A stretch of DNA of 38,380 nucleotides. Source: Streptomyces sp. man185 (lineage in GTDB: Bacteria > Actinomycetota > Actinomycetes > Streptomycetales > Streptomycetaceae). The notes under the pieces were generated by a model. It had not been told where the DNA came from and ran no database searches. It saw only the letters and a list, made by a program, of their open reading frames with translations. This document shows positions 1 through 7,591 of this stretch, in pieces; position 1 is the first letter of the stretch, and every line of letters begins with the position of its first letter. The position numbers and the translations under genes were made by a program. The stretch lies in contig NTHE01000071.1 in NCBI GenBank assembly GCA_002551355.1, positions 1-38,380 on the forward strand, in the 5' to 3' direction.

Positions 1-9
1 AGACACCTT

Positions 10-97
10 GTCCGGGTGGCGGAATGGCAGACGCGCTAGCTTGAGGTGCTAGTGCCCTTTATCGGGCGTGGGGGTTCAAGTCCCCCCTCGGACACCA
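10..97 (+). tRNA. tRNA-Leu, anticodon GAG
   Basis: The acceptor stem pairs GTCCGGG (10-16) with CTCGGAC (87-93), followed by A and an encoded CCA (95-97). The anticodon stem CTAGC (36-40) pairs with GCTAG (48-52) around the loop TTGAGGT, giving anticodon GAG at 43-45, which reads CUC/CUU leucine codons. The long variable arm (GCCC-tttatc-GGGC) marks a class II tRNA, and the T-arm contains GGTTCAAGTCC. No integrase gene or duplicated 3' end was seen nearby, so there is no sign that it serves as an attachment site here. Confidence 0.97.
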
Positions 98-102
98 GCG
101 AT

Positions 103-126
103 AACCCCACTTCACGTGGGGTTTTC
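103..126 (+). terminator. Rho-independent terminator of tRNA-Leu
   Basis: The hairpin AACCCCAC-ttcac-GTGGGGTT (arms 103-110 and 116-123, CCCCAC/GTGGGG core) is followed by TTTTCT. It lies six bases after the CCA end of the tRNA and is a canonical intrinsic terminator. Confidence 0.85.
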
Positions 127-169
127 TGCTTTTCCGGCAGGGGCGTGCCCCGGCGGGCCGCAGCACGGG

Positions 170-526
170 TCACGTGGTGGAGAACGCGGCGATCGCCAGG
201 ACCAGGGGGACCGGGCAGGCCAGGGCTCCCAGCAGGAGGCTGCGCACGTCACCGGACATACGCCGCACCGCCGGTGCCCGGCAGACCGCGACGATCATGC
301 CCGCACCACCGCACAGAACCGCGGAGCAGCGCAGCAGGAAGCCGCCGACCGGCGCACCCGCCGCCGCGCCCCACAGCGCTGTCATCCCGACCAGGAAGCA
401 CAGCCAGGAGACTGACATCGCCGTGCATAGCCAAAGCGCCGCGGAAAGCAGCACGATACCGGTGCGCCGAGGTGCAGGAGCGGTCCGGGCCGGTCGGTAG
501 AGCGCGTCATGGGCACGAGAGTCCAT
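170..526 (-). CDS. Small integral membrane protein, function unknown
   Basis: This frame encodes 118 residues with a short basic, proline-rich N-terminus (about 1-22) and then about four hydrophobic segments: near residues 23-48 (two close together, W/C-rich), 52-82 and 95-115. The start ATG at 526 follows a GAGGAT ribosome-binding site at a good distance. Cysteines are unusually frequent for a streptomycete protein and most lie in the membrane segments. I do not recognise a family. It stands alone between the tRNA and the divergent ribose regulator, and the intervening 513 bp could hold promoters for both. The membrane character is clear; the function is not. Confidence 0.68.
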   Translation of the reverse strand: MDSRAHDALYRPARTAPAPRRTGIVLLSAALWLCTAMSVSWLCFLVGMTALWGAAAGAPVGGFLLRCSAVLCGGAGMIVAVCRAPAVRRMSGDVRSLLLGALACPVPLVLAIAAFSTT

Positions 527-1039
527 GCCCTGATCCTCGCCGGTTCCCCGCCGCCGGGCGTGAGGCGGATGACTCCGCCGAGCCCGACCCCGTACTCACT
601 CTCGCTCCACCTCCGGCACGTGCTGGGAAGAGGGAACCACCCGCGTCCCGGATCACGAGGCGGGGCGTCGCCTGCCCCGTGGCGGCACCGGGGAAGCATG
701 CGCCGGCGCGTCACGTGCCGGGTTTCAGGTGAATCGACCAGCGTTACGATTTCTTTCAACAGCCATCTGCGGCTGACTTGTTGAGCGTTCGAGAGCGCGT
801 GCCCCGCCCTGCGCGGCGTAACGGGTCGGGCGGCCGGGTGGGCGGAGGCGCCTGCCCTCCCGCGGCCCGCGTCGCGCGCACCCCCTCCCGTCACGATCCG
901 GTCTCGGCCACGGGTGGGGGTCTTGCTTTCGGCCATGTAATCGATTCCAATCATCCGTGTAATCGATTCCACGGCGTCGCGCGACCGGACTGCCCAAGGG
1001 TTTCGAGGTGTACGGAAACCACAAGGAGGTGGTCCGGAC
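527..1039. other. Divergent intergenic region upstream of the ribose operon
   Basis: I see no gene in this 513-bp stretch. It separates the minus-strand membrane protein from the plus-strand LacI-type regulator. Its notable contents are an interrupted inverted repeat at 756-784 (TCAAC-AGCC...GGCT-gactt-GTTGA) and two LacI-type operator boxes at 936-971. A full Shine-Dalgarno sequence AAGGAGGT lies at 1023-1030, nine bases before the regulator's ATG. No convincing -35/-10 pair could be assigned by eye. Confidence 0.6.
936..971. promoter_or_regulatory. Tandem LacI-family operator boxes
   Basis: The 14-mer TGTAATCGATTCCA occurs twice, at 936-949 and 958-971. The start-to-start distance is 22 bp, about two helical turns, so both boxes face the same side of the DNA. 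Each contains the palindromic core AATCGATT, typical of LacI/GalR-family operators with a central CG. They lie about 70-100 bp upstream of a LacI-family gene heading the ribose operon, so autoregulation and ribose-responsive repression are the natural inference. Confidence 0.75.
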
Positions 1040-2056
1040 ATGGCAGGCATCAAGGATGTCGCGGCCGAGGCGGGCGTGTCCGTCGCCACGGTCTCGCGGG
1101 TGCTGAACAGTCATCCGTCCGTCAGCGACGAGGCGCGCACCCGTGTCCTCGCGGCGGTCGAGACGCTCGGCTACCGGCCCAACGCGGTGGCCCGCTCGCT
1201 GCGCACCGCCCAGACCCGCACCCTCGGCCTGGTCATCAGTGACGTGCTCAACCCGTACTTCACCGAGCTGGCCCGCTTCGTCGAGGAAGAGGCCCGTGCG
1301 CTCGGCTACAGCGTCATCATCGGAAACGCCGACGAGCGGCCCGAGCTCCAGGACCACCACATCCGCACGCTCATCGACCGCAGGATCGACGGGCTCCTCG
1401 TGTCGCCCGCCGACGGCGGCTCCCCGTTGCTGCGGGACGTCTCCCTGAGCGGTACGCCGATGGTGTTCGCCGACCGCTGGATCCCCGGCATCGACGTCCC
1501 CGTCGTCCGGGCCGACGGCACGGGCGCGGTCAAGGATCTCGTCGCGCATCTGCACGGGCTCGGTCACCGCAGGCTCGCCATCATCGCCGGGCCCGCCGCC
1601 ACCACCACCGGCAACGAGCGCGTCGAAGCCTTCCGGGAGGCGATGCGGGAGCTCGGGCTCGGCCTGCCCGACGCCTATATCGGGCAGGGTGACTTCCAGG
1701 CGGCCAGCGGGCGCCGGGCCACCGAGCGCTTCCTGGCTCTGGCCGAGCCGCCCGAGGTCGTGTTCGCCGCCGACAACCTGATGGCCCTCGGCGCGCTCGA
1801 CGCGATCCGGGCGCGGGGGCTACGGGTCCCCGACGACATCGCGCTCGCCGCCTTCGACGACATCCCGTGGTTCGTCCACACCGATCCGCCGATCACCGCC
1901 ATCGCCCAGCCGACAGCGGACCTGGCACGGGCCGCCGTACGCGCGCTGGCCGACCTGATCGAAGGACGGACCCCGCAGTCCGTCACCCTGCCCGCCCGCC
2001 TCGTCGTACGCCGCTCGTGCGGCGGGGCCGTATCGAACCAGAGGAGCGACCGGTGA
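1040..2056 (+). CDS. rbsR: LacI-family ribose operon repressor
   Basis: This 338-residue protein has the LacI/GalR layout. The N-terminal helix-turn-helix (IKDVAAEAGVSVATVSRVLN, residues 4-23) is followed by the hinge region (PNAVARSLRT) and a periplasmic-binding-protein-like sensor domain from about residue 60 (LGLVISDVLNPYF) to the C-terminus. The ATG at 1040 is preceded by AAGGAGGT at 1023-1030, a full match to the anti-Shine-Dalgarno. It is the first gene of the operon and overlaps the ATPase gene by 4 bp (GTGA). It probably binds the two AATCGATT boxes just upstream and releases them on binding ribose or a derivative. The ribose assignment comes from the downstream genes. Confidence 0.9.
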   Translation: MAGIKDVAAEAGVSVATVSRVLNSHPSVSDEARTRVLAAVETLGYRPNAVARSLRTAQTRTLGLVISDVLNPYFTELARFVEEEARALGYSVIIGNADERPELQDHHIRTLIDRRIDGLLVSPADGGSPLLRDVSLSGTPMVFADRWIPGIDVPVVRADGTGAVKDLVAHLHGLGHRRLAIIAGPAATTTGNERVEAFREAMRELGLGLPDAYIGQGDFQAASGRRATERFLALAEPPEVVFAADNLMALGALDAIRARGLRVPDDIALAAFDDIPWFVHTDPPITAIAQPTADLARAAVRALADLIEGRTPQSVTLPARLVVRRSCGGAVSNQRSDR

Positions 2057-3657
2057 CCGCACCGGAAAAGCAACTGGCTATCGCGCCGGACGAGTTGCTG
2101 CGCATCGAAGGTCTGCGCAAGACCTTCCCCGGCGTGGTGGCGCTCGACAACGTCGACTTCGACCTCCGCAGAGGCGAGGTCCATGTCCTGCTCGGCGAGA
2201 ACGGCGCGGGCAAGAGCACTCTCATCAAGATGCTCTCCGGCGCCTACCGCCCCGACCACGGCCGCATCCTGGCCGAGGGGCGCGAGGTGCGCATCGACGG
2301 CGCGCAGGACGCCGAACGCCTCGGGATCGCCACCATCTACCAGGAGTTCAACCTCGTACCCGACCTCACCGTCGCCGAGAACATTTTCCTGGGCCGCCAG
2401 CCACGCCGCTACGGGCTCGTCGACCACCGTCGGATGCGCCAGGACGCTGCCGAGCTGCTGCGCAGGGTCGGCGTCGACGTGCGACCCGATGCCAAGGTCC
2501 GTGAACTGGGCATCGCCCGGCTCCAGATGGTGGAGATCGCCAAGGCGCTGAGCCTGGAGGCACGCGTCCTCATCATGGACGAGCCGACCGCCGTGCTCAC
2601 CTCCGAGGAGGTCGACAAACTCTTCGCGATCGTGCGCCAACTGCGGCAGGACGGCGTCGGAATCGTCTTCATCACCCACCACCTGGAGGAGATCGCGGCA
2701 CTCGGCGACCGCGTCACCGTCCTCCGGGACGGCCGCAGCATCGACCAGGTCCCGGCCTCGACCCCCGAGGACGAACTCGTCCAGCTCATGGTCGGCCGCA
2801 GCATCGAGCAGCAGTACCCGCGCGAACGCCCCGACACGGGCGACGCGTTGCTGTCCGTACGAGGGCTGACGCGTAACGGCGTCTTCCACGACATCAGCTT
2901 CGATGTGCACGCCGGCGAGGTCGTCGGCCTGGCCGGACTCGTCGGGGCCGGGCGTACGGAGGTGGCGCGCGCCGTCTTCGGGGCCGACCCGTACGACGCC
3001 GGAACCGTCGACGTACGCGGCGAACGCCTCGCCCGGCACGACGTCCCTGCCGCGATGGGCGCCGGGATAGGCCTCGTACCGGAGGACCGCAAGGGCCAGG
3101 GGCTCGTTCTCGACGCCTCCGTGCAGGAGAACCTGGGCCTGGTCACCCTGCGGTCCGCGACCCGCTCGGGGCTCGTCGACCTCAAGGGGCAGCGCACCGC
3201 CGCCGCCCGCATCGCCGAGCAGCTCGGTGTCCGCATGTCCGGCCTCGGCCAGCACGTGCGCACCCTGTCCGGCGGCAACCAGCAGAAGGTCGTCATCGGC
3301 AAATGGCTGCTGGCCGACACCCGGGTCCTCATCCTCGACGAACCCACCCGAGGCATCGACGTCGGCGCCAAGGTCGAGATCTACCAGCTCATCAACGAAC
3401 TGACCGCCTCCGGCCACGCCGTCCTGATGATCTCCAGCGACCTGCCCGAGGTGCTCGGCATGAGTGACCGCGTACTCGTCATGGCCCAGGGCCGCCTCGC
3501 CGGGGAACTCCCCGCCGGCGAGGCCACCCAGGACGCGGTGATGGCCCTCGCGGTCGGCACCCCGCATTCCACCGAGGGCCCGGCGGCTCCCCAGGGCCCC
3601 GCCCCCACCGAACACCCCGCACCGAAGAAGGAAGAGGAGGGCCCCCGTGGCCACTGA
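2053..3657 (+). CDS. rbsA: Ribose ABC transporter ATP-binding protein (RbsA type)
   Basis: The protein has 534 residues and two ABC domains in tandem, the RbsA/MglA/XylG type that powers CUT2 sugar importers. The first domain has Walker A GENGAGKST (48-56), Walker B VLIMDEPTA and a relaxed signature (RLQMVEIAKAL). The second has the degenerate Walker A typical of this family (GLVGAGRTE), the signature LSGGNQQKV and Walker B LILDEPTRGID. The start is GTG 2053, overlapping the regulator's TGA by 4 bp behind GAGGAGCG. The frame stays open upstream inside the regulator gene, but the domain begins only after this GTG. The C-terminal 25 residues are proline- and charge-rich and overlap the next gene by 11 bp. 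Confidence 0.93.
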   Translation: MTAPEKQLAIAPDELLRIEGLRKTFPGVVALDNVDFDLRRGEVHVLLGENGAGKSTLIKMLSGAYRPDHGRILAEGREVRIDGAQDAERLGIATIYQEFNLVPDLTVAENIFLGRQPRRYGLVDHRRMRQDAAELLRRVGVDVRPDAKVRELGIARLQMVEIAKALSLEARVLIMDEPTAVLTSEEVDKLFAIVRQLRQDGVGIVFITHHLEEIAALGDRVTVLRDGRSIDQVPASTPEDELVQLMVGRSIEQQYPRERPDTGDALLSVRGLTRNGVFHDISFDVHAGEVVGLAGLVGAGRTEVARAVFGADPYDAGTVDVRGERLARHDVPAAMGAGIGLVPEDRKGQGLVLDASVQENLGLVTLRSATRSGLVDLKGQRTAAARIAEQLGVRMSGLGQHVRTLSGGNQQKVVIGKWLLADTRVLILDEPTRGIDVGAKVEIYQLINELTASGHAVLMISSDLPEVLGMSDRVLVMAQGRLAGELPAGEATQDAVMALAVGTPHSTEGPAAPQGPAPTEHPAPKKEEEGPRGH

Positions 3658-5602
3658 GACAGCCAAGAGTGACGCGGGAACGGGCGGAGTCTCCGTGATA
3701 CGCCGCGTCCTGCTCGACAACGGCGCGCTGAGCGCCCTGGTCGTCCTGGTGGTGGCGATGTCGCTGCTCTCCGGCGACTTCCTGACCACCCAGAACCTGC
3801 TGAACGTCGGCGTCCAGGCGGCGGTCACCGCCATCCTCGCGTTCGGCGTCACCTTCGTCATCGTCTCGGCGGGCATCGACCTGTCCGTCGGCTCGGTGGC
3901 CGCCCTGTCCGCGACGGTCCTCGCCTGGTCCGCGACGTCGGCGGGAGTGCCGGTCGTCCTGGCCGTCGTGCTCGCGGTCGTCACCGGCATCGCCTGCGGC
4001 TTCGTGAACGGCGCCCTCGTCTCGTACGGCAAACTCCCGCCGTTCATCGCGACGTTGGCGATGCTTTCGATCGCCCGCGGTCTCTCTCTCGTCATCTCGC
4101 AGGGCAGCCCGATCGCCTTCCCCGACTCCGTCTCGGTGCTCGGCGACACCCTCGGCGGGTGGCTCCCCGTACCGGTCCTCGTGATGATCGCGATGGGGCT
4201 GATCACCGCACTGATCCTCGGCCGCACCTTCATCGGCCGCTCGATGTACGCGATCGGCGGCAACGAGGAAGCGGCCCGGCTCTCCGGGCTCCGCGTCAAG
4301 CGCCAGAAGATCGTCATCTATGCCCTGTCGGGCCTCTTCGCCGCCGTCGCGGGCATCGTCCTGGCCTCGCGCCTCGTCTCCGCGCAGCCGCAGGCCGCCC
4401 AGGGGTACGAACTCGACGCCATCGCCGCCGTCGTCATCGGCGGAGCCAGTCTGGCCGGCGGCGTCGGCAAGGCGTCCGGCACCCTGATCGGCGCGCTCAT
4501 CCTCGCCGTCCTCCGCAACGGTCTCAACCTCCTGTCCGTGTCGGCGTTCTGGCAGCAGGTCGTCATCGGCGTCGTCATCGCGCTCGCCGTCCTGCTCGAC
4601 ACGCTGCGCCGCAAGGCCGGTACGGGAGCCTCCTCCTCGGCGGGGGCAGCGCCCGGCGCACCGGGGTCGGGGCGCAGGGGAGCGCTCAAGCTCGCCGGGG
4701 CGGCGCTCGCCGTCGCCGTCGTCGTCGGCGCGGTCTCCTTCTTCAACTCCGGTTCTTCCGGGGGCACGACGAAGGTCGGCATGTCCCTCTCCACGCTCAA
4801 CAACCCCTTCTTCGTGCAGATGAAGGAAGGCGCGCAGGCGGAAGCGGAGAAGGCGGGTATCGACCTCACCGTCACCGACGCCCAGAACGACGCCTCCCAG
4901 CAGGCCAACCAGCTCCAGAACTTCACGAGTTCCGGTGTCTCCTCCATCATCGTCAACCCGGTGGACTCCGACGCCGTCGGACCGGGCGTCCGCAGTGCCA
5001 ACAAGGCGGACATCCCCGTGGTCGCCGCCGACCGGGGCGTGAACAAGGCGGACACCGCGACGCTCGTCGCCTCGGACAACGTGGCGGGCGGCAAGCTCGC
5101 CGCCGACGCGCTGGCCGACAAGCTCGGCGGCAAGGGCAGCATCGTCATCCTCCAGGGCACGGCGGGCACCTCCGCCAGCCGTGAGCGCGGGGCCGGCTTC
5201 GCCGAGGGACTCAAGGCCTACCCGGACATCAAGGTGGTCGCCAAGCAGCCCGCGGACTTCGACCGCACCAAAGGCCTGGACGTCATGACGAACCTGATCC
5301 AGTCGCACCCCGGCGTCACCGGCGTCTTCGCCGAGAACGACGAGATGGCGCTCGGCGCGGTCAAGGCGCTCGGCGGCAAGGCGGGGAAGTCCGTCTCGGT
5401 GGTCGGCTTCGACGGCACCCCGGACGGCCTGGAGGCGGTCGAGGCCGGCACGCTCTACGCGTCGGTGGCGCAACAGCCCGCCGAGCTGGGGAAGATCGCG
5501 GTGCAGAACGCCGTGAAGGCCGCGAAGGACGAGAAGGTCGCGAGCACGGTGAAGGTGCCGGTCAAGGTGGTCACCCGGGAGAATGTCGCCGACTTCTCCT
5601 GA
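3647..5602 (+). CDS. Fused ribose ABC permease/substrate-binding protein (RbsC-RbsB)
   Basis: This is a single 651-residue frame. Residues about 20-322 form a RbsC-type permease: many hydrophobic segments, the motif SAGIDLSVGSVAALSA (74-89) and the cytoplasmic GGNEEAARLSG loop (204-214). A Ser/Gly/Ala linker (about 323-345) leads to one more hydrophobic helix (347-366). From about 376 to the end lies a complete RbsB-like periplasmic-binding domain (VGMSLSTLNNPFFVQMKEG; AENDEMALGA; VVGFDGTPDG). The usual free lipoprotein is thus replaced by a receptor tethered to the permease by a membrane helix. The start GTG 3647 follows GAGGAGGG. I recall similar fusions annotated in other streptomycetes. 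Ribose specificity is inferred from the flanking kinase and pyranase. Confidence 0.92.
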   Translation: MATETAKSDAGTGGVSVIRRVLLDNGALSALVVLVVAMSLLSGDFLTTQNLLNVGVQAAVTAILAFGVTFVIVSAGIDLSVGSVAALSATVLAWSATSAGVPVVLAVVLAVVTGIACGFVNGALVSYGKLPPFIATLAMLSIARGLSLVISQGSPIAFPDSVSVLGDTLGGWLPVPVLVMIAMGLITALILGRTFIGRSMYAIGGNEEAARLSGLRVKRQKIVIYALSGLFAAVAGIVLASRLVSAQPQAAQGYELDAIAAVVIGGASLAGGVGKASGTLIGALILAVLRNGLNLLSVSAFWQQVVIGVVIALAVLLDTLRRKAGTGASSSAGAAPGAPGSGRRGALKLAGAALAVAVVVGAVSFFNSGSSGGTTKVGMSLSTLNNPFFVQMKEGAQAEAEKAGIDLTVTDAQNDASQQANQLQNFTSSGVSSIIVNPVDSDAVGPGVRSANKADIPVVAADRGVNKADTATLVASDNVAGGKLAADALADKLGGKGSIVILQGTAGTSASRERGAGFAEGLKAYPDIKVVAKQPADFDRTKGLDVMTNLIQSHPGVTGVFAENDEMALGAVKALGGKAGKSVSVVGFDGTPDGLEAVEAGTLYASVAQQPAELGKIAVQNAVKAAKDEKVASTVKVPVKVVTRENVADFS

Positions 5603-5659
5603 CCCCGGCCCACCCACCGGCCTGTTGATCCCGGACCGACGAAAGCAGGAAGCACGCCC

Positions 5660-6583
5660 ATGCAGGACAACGCCCCCGACGACCGGTACGACCTGCTGGT
5701 CGTCGGGTCGGCCAACGCCGATCTGGTGATCGGCGTCGAGCGCCGCCCCGCCCCCGGCGAGACGGTCCTCGGCTCCGACCTCGCCGTCCACCCCGGCGGC
5801 AAGGGCGCCAACCAGTCGCTGGCCGCAGCCCGCCTCGGGGCCAGGACGACCCTGCTCGCCCGGGTCGGCGACGACGACCACGGACGTCTCCTGCTGGAGA
5901 CCCAGCGCGCGGCGGGCGTGGACACGGACGGCGTCCTGGTCGGCGGGGCCCCCACCGGCGTCGCGCTGATCACTGTCGACCCCTCGGGCGACAACAGCAT
6001 CGTGGTCTCGCCCGGGGCCAACGGACGGCTCACGACCGAGGACGTCCGGGCGGCGGCCCCGTTGCTGGCCGCCGCCCGGGTGATCTCCGTACAACTGGAG
6101 ATCCCGCTCGACACGGTGGCCGAGACGGTACGGGGCCGGGGGCCGGACACCCGGCTCGTCCTCAACCCGTCGCCGCCCGCCCCGCTCCCCGAGGAGGTGC
6201 TCGCCGCCTGCGATCCGCTGGTGGTCAACGAGCACGAGGCGCGGTACATCCTGGGCGAGGACGCGGGGGAGACCCCGCACGAGTGGGCGCCGGCCCTGCT
6301 CGCGCTCGGGCCGCGCTCGGTCGTCATCACCCTGGGCGCCGCCGGGGCCCTGGTGGCGGACAGCCGTACGGACTCCCTGGACCACCTCGTCAGCCCGAAG
6401 GTCGAGGCCGTGGACACCACCGGTGCCGGGGACGCGTTCACGGCGGCCCTGGCCTGGCGGCTGGGCCGGGGCGACGACCTGCGGGAGGCGGCGGCCTTCG
6501 CGGTCAGGGTGGGTGCGGCGGCGGTCACGGCACGGGGGGCGCAGGAGTCGTTCCCGACGCTGGAGGAGGTCGACGCGCTGTGA
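5660..6583 (+). CDS. rbsK: Ribokinase
   Basis: This is a 307-residue PfkB-family kinase that phosphorylates ribose to ribose 5-phosphate in the cytoplasm. The N-terminal ribokinase signature includes VVGSANADL (14-22) and HPGGKGANQSLAAARLG (44-60), which binds the sugar. The C-terminal signature DTTGAGDAF (252-260) contains the catalytic aspartate D258. Length matches typical ribokinases. It lies 57 bp after the transporter fusion, with AGGA nine bases before the ATG, and overlaps the pyranase gene by 4 bp. The pairing with RbsD and a CUT2 importer makes ribose a better substrate assignment than other pentoses or nucleosides. Confidence 0.93.
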   Translation: MQDNAPDDRYDLLVVGSANADLVIGVERRPAPGETVLGSDLAVHPGGKGANQSLAAARLGARTTLLARVGDDDHGRLLLETQRAAGVDTDGVLVGGAPTGVALITVDPSGDNSIVVSPGANGRLTTEDVRAAAPLLAAARVISVQLEIPLDTVAETVRGRGPDTRLVLNPSPPAPLPEEVLAACDPLVVNEHEARYILGEDAGETPHEWAPALLALGPRSVVITLGAAGALVADSRTDSLDHLVSPKVEAVDTTGAGDAFTAALAWRLGRGDDLREAAAFAVRVGAAAVTARGAQESFPTLEEVDAL

Positions 6584-6969
6584 AGAAGTCGGGCATCCTC
6601 AACCGCCACCTCGCGGGCGCGATCGCCGAACTCGGCCACGGCGACGGCGTCCTGGTCTGCGACGCCGGCATGCCGATCCCACCCGGCCCCCGCGTGGTCG
6701 ACCTGGCCTTCCGCGCCGGAACCCCGTCGTTCGCCGAGGTACTGGACGGCCTGCTCGACGAGTTGGTCGTCGAGGGCGCGACGGCCGCCGAGGAGATCCG
6801 CGACGCCAACCCGGACGCCGCGGCGCTCCTGGACGGCCACTTCCCCTGGCTGGAACTGGTCCCGCACGACGACCTGAAGGCGCTCACACCGGACGCGCGC
6901 CTGGTGGTCCGGACGGGGGAAGCACGGCCGTTCGCGAACGTACTGCTGCGGTGCGGGGTGTTCTTCTGA
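6580..6969 (+). CDS. rbsD: D-ribose pyranase
   Basis: This 129-residue RbsD-family protein interconverts the pyranose and furanose forms of ribose so that ribokinase receives the furanose. The N-terminus KKSGILNRHLA and the segment ELGHGDGVLVCDAGMPIP closely match the family. His20 lies in the position of the catalytic histidine of RbsD proteins (LGHxD). The start is GTG 6580, which overlaps the ribokinase stop (GTGA). GGAGGAGGT at 6562-6570 gives ideal spacing. An open frame extends upstream inside rbsK but has no family similarity. It is the last gene of the operon and is followed at once by a hairpin terminator. Confidence 0.94.
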   Translation: MKKSGILNRHLAGAIAELGHGDGVLVCDAGMPIPPGPRVVDLAFRAGTPSFAEVLDGLLDELVVEGATAAEEIRDANPDAAALLDGHFPWLELVPHDDLKALTPDARLVVRTGEARPFANVLLRCGVFF

Positions 6970-6971
6970 CC

Positions 6972-7007
6972 GGCGTCCGGTTGAGGAACGGTTCTCAGCC
7001 GGACGCC
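6972..7007. terminator. Bidirectional hairpin between rbsD and the convergent lipoprotein gene
   Basis: The arms GGCGTCCGGTTGAG (6972-6985) and CTCAGCCGGACGCC (6994-7007) pair over 14 positions with one G-T wobble and an 8-base loop. The structure starts three bases after the rbsD stop and covers the stop codon (6995-6997) of the minus-strand lipoprotein gene. There is no T-run on either side, which is common for streptomycete terminators. It probably ends both convergent transcripts. Confidence 0.75.
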
Positions 7008-7591
7008 CCGGGGGCGAGTCCGCACGTGCCGGACCTCTTCGCCCCGTCATGTCCCGTCAGCGTCACCACCCCCCGGCCGTCGGTGGTCCGGTTGTAGGCG
7101 ATGGTGCAGGTCAACTGACGCAGGGCCGTGGCGTTGAGTCCCCGCACGGCGAGGGGCAGGCGGGCCGTGACCCCGCCGTCCGACGAGACCTCGACCTTTA
7201 CGGTTCCGCCCTGGCGGACAGGGGGAAGTGCCGTGGTCAGACCGGCGGCCCGGTCTGCCTCGCGTGGGCCGGAGAGCAGGGCCAGGACGGCCTGCTCCGT
7301 GGGTGCGGGACCCGCCGGCCCGGAGGGGTCCCGCTCGTCGGCGCCCGGCTCGATGTACTCCTCGCCGAACCCGGCCGAGGCCCTGAACTCCCGGATCACT
7401 GGACTCAAGGCGCCGTCGGGGGAACGGAAGAAGAGCAGCATGTCGGCGTCACGGTTGAGGAAGGCCTCGACGGTCGCGGGGGCGCCCGCCTCGATGACGT
7501 CGGAGTCCTGGATGCCGCAGCCGCCGGCCAGCGCTGCCCCGGCCGTAGCCACGACGGTCGTGGCGAGGCCGCGCCACCACGCACGCCTCAT
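6995..7591 (-). CDS. Lipoprotein with GerMN-like region, third gene of two-component operon
   Basis: This is a 198-residue predicted lipoprotein. A basic N-terminus (MRRAWWR), a hydrophobic stretch and the lipobox LAGGC direct lipidation at about Cys25. The exported part contains AVLALLSGPREADRAAGLTTALP, which resembles the GerMN/LpqB-type repeat found in actinobacterial envelope lipoproteins. Its ATG overlaps the kinase stop by 4 bp, so it is translationally coupled to the sensor kinase. Kinase plus downstream lipoprotein is the layout of afsQ1-afsQ2-afsQ3 and is similar in content to cseA-cseB-cseC. By analogy it may modulate the kinase from the outer face of the membrane. The GerMN assignment is by eye only. 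Confidence 0.82.
   Translation of the reverse strand: MRRAWWRGLATTVVATAGAALAGGCGIQDSDVIEAGAPATVEAFLNRDADMLLFFRSPDGALSPVIREFRASAGFGEEYIEPGADERDPSGPAGPAPTEQAVLALLSGPREADRAAGLTTALPPVRQGGTVKVEVSSDGGVTARLPLAVRGLNATALRQLTCTIAYNRTTDGRGVVTLTGHDGAKRSGTCGLAPGASG

Noticed and set aside
10..97. tRNA-Leu as an attachment site of an integrated element
   Set aside because: No integrase, no second copy of the tRNA 3' end and no change in composition were seen downstream.
1675..4317. Long open frame of 880 codons on the minus strand over the ribose genes
   Set aside because: It is antisense to well-recognised genes, has low-complexity Ala/Arg/Gly/Asp composition, and no family motif or ribosome-binding site. 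It reflects GC-rich third positions.
3479..6385. 968-codon minus-strand open frame over the transporter fusion and ribokinase
   Set aside because: Composition is dominated by Gly, Asp, Arg and Val with no recognisable domain, and it is fully explained by the plus-strand genes' codon bias.
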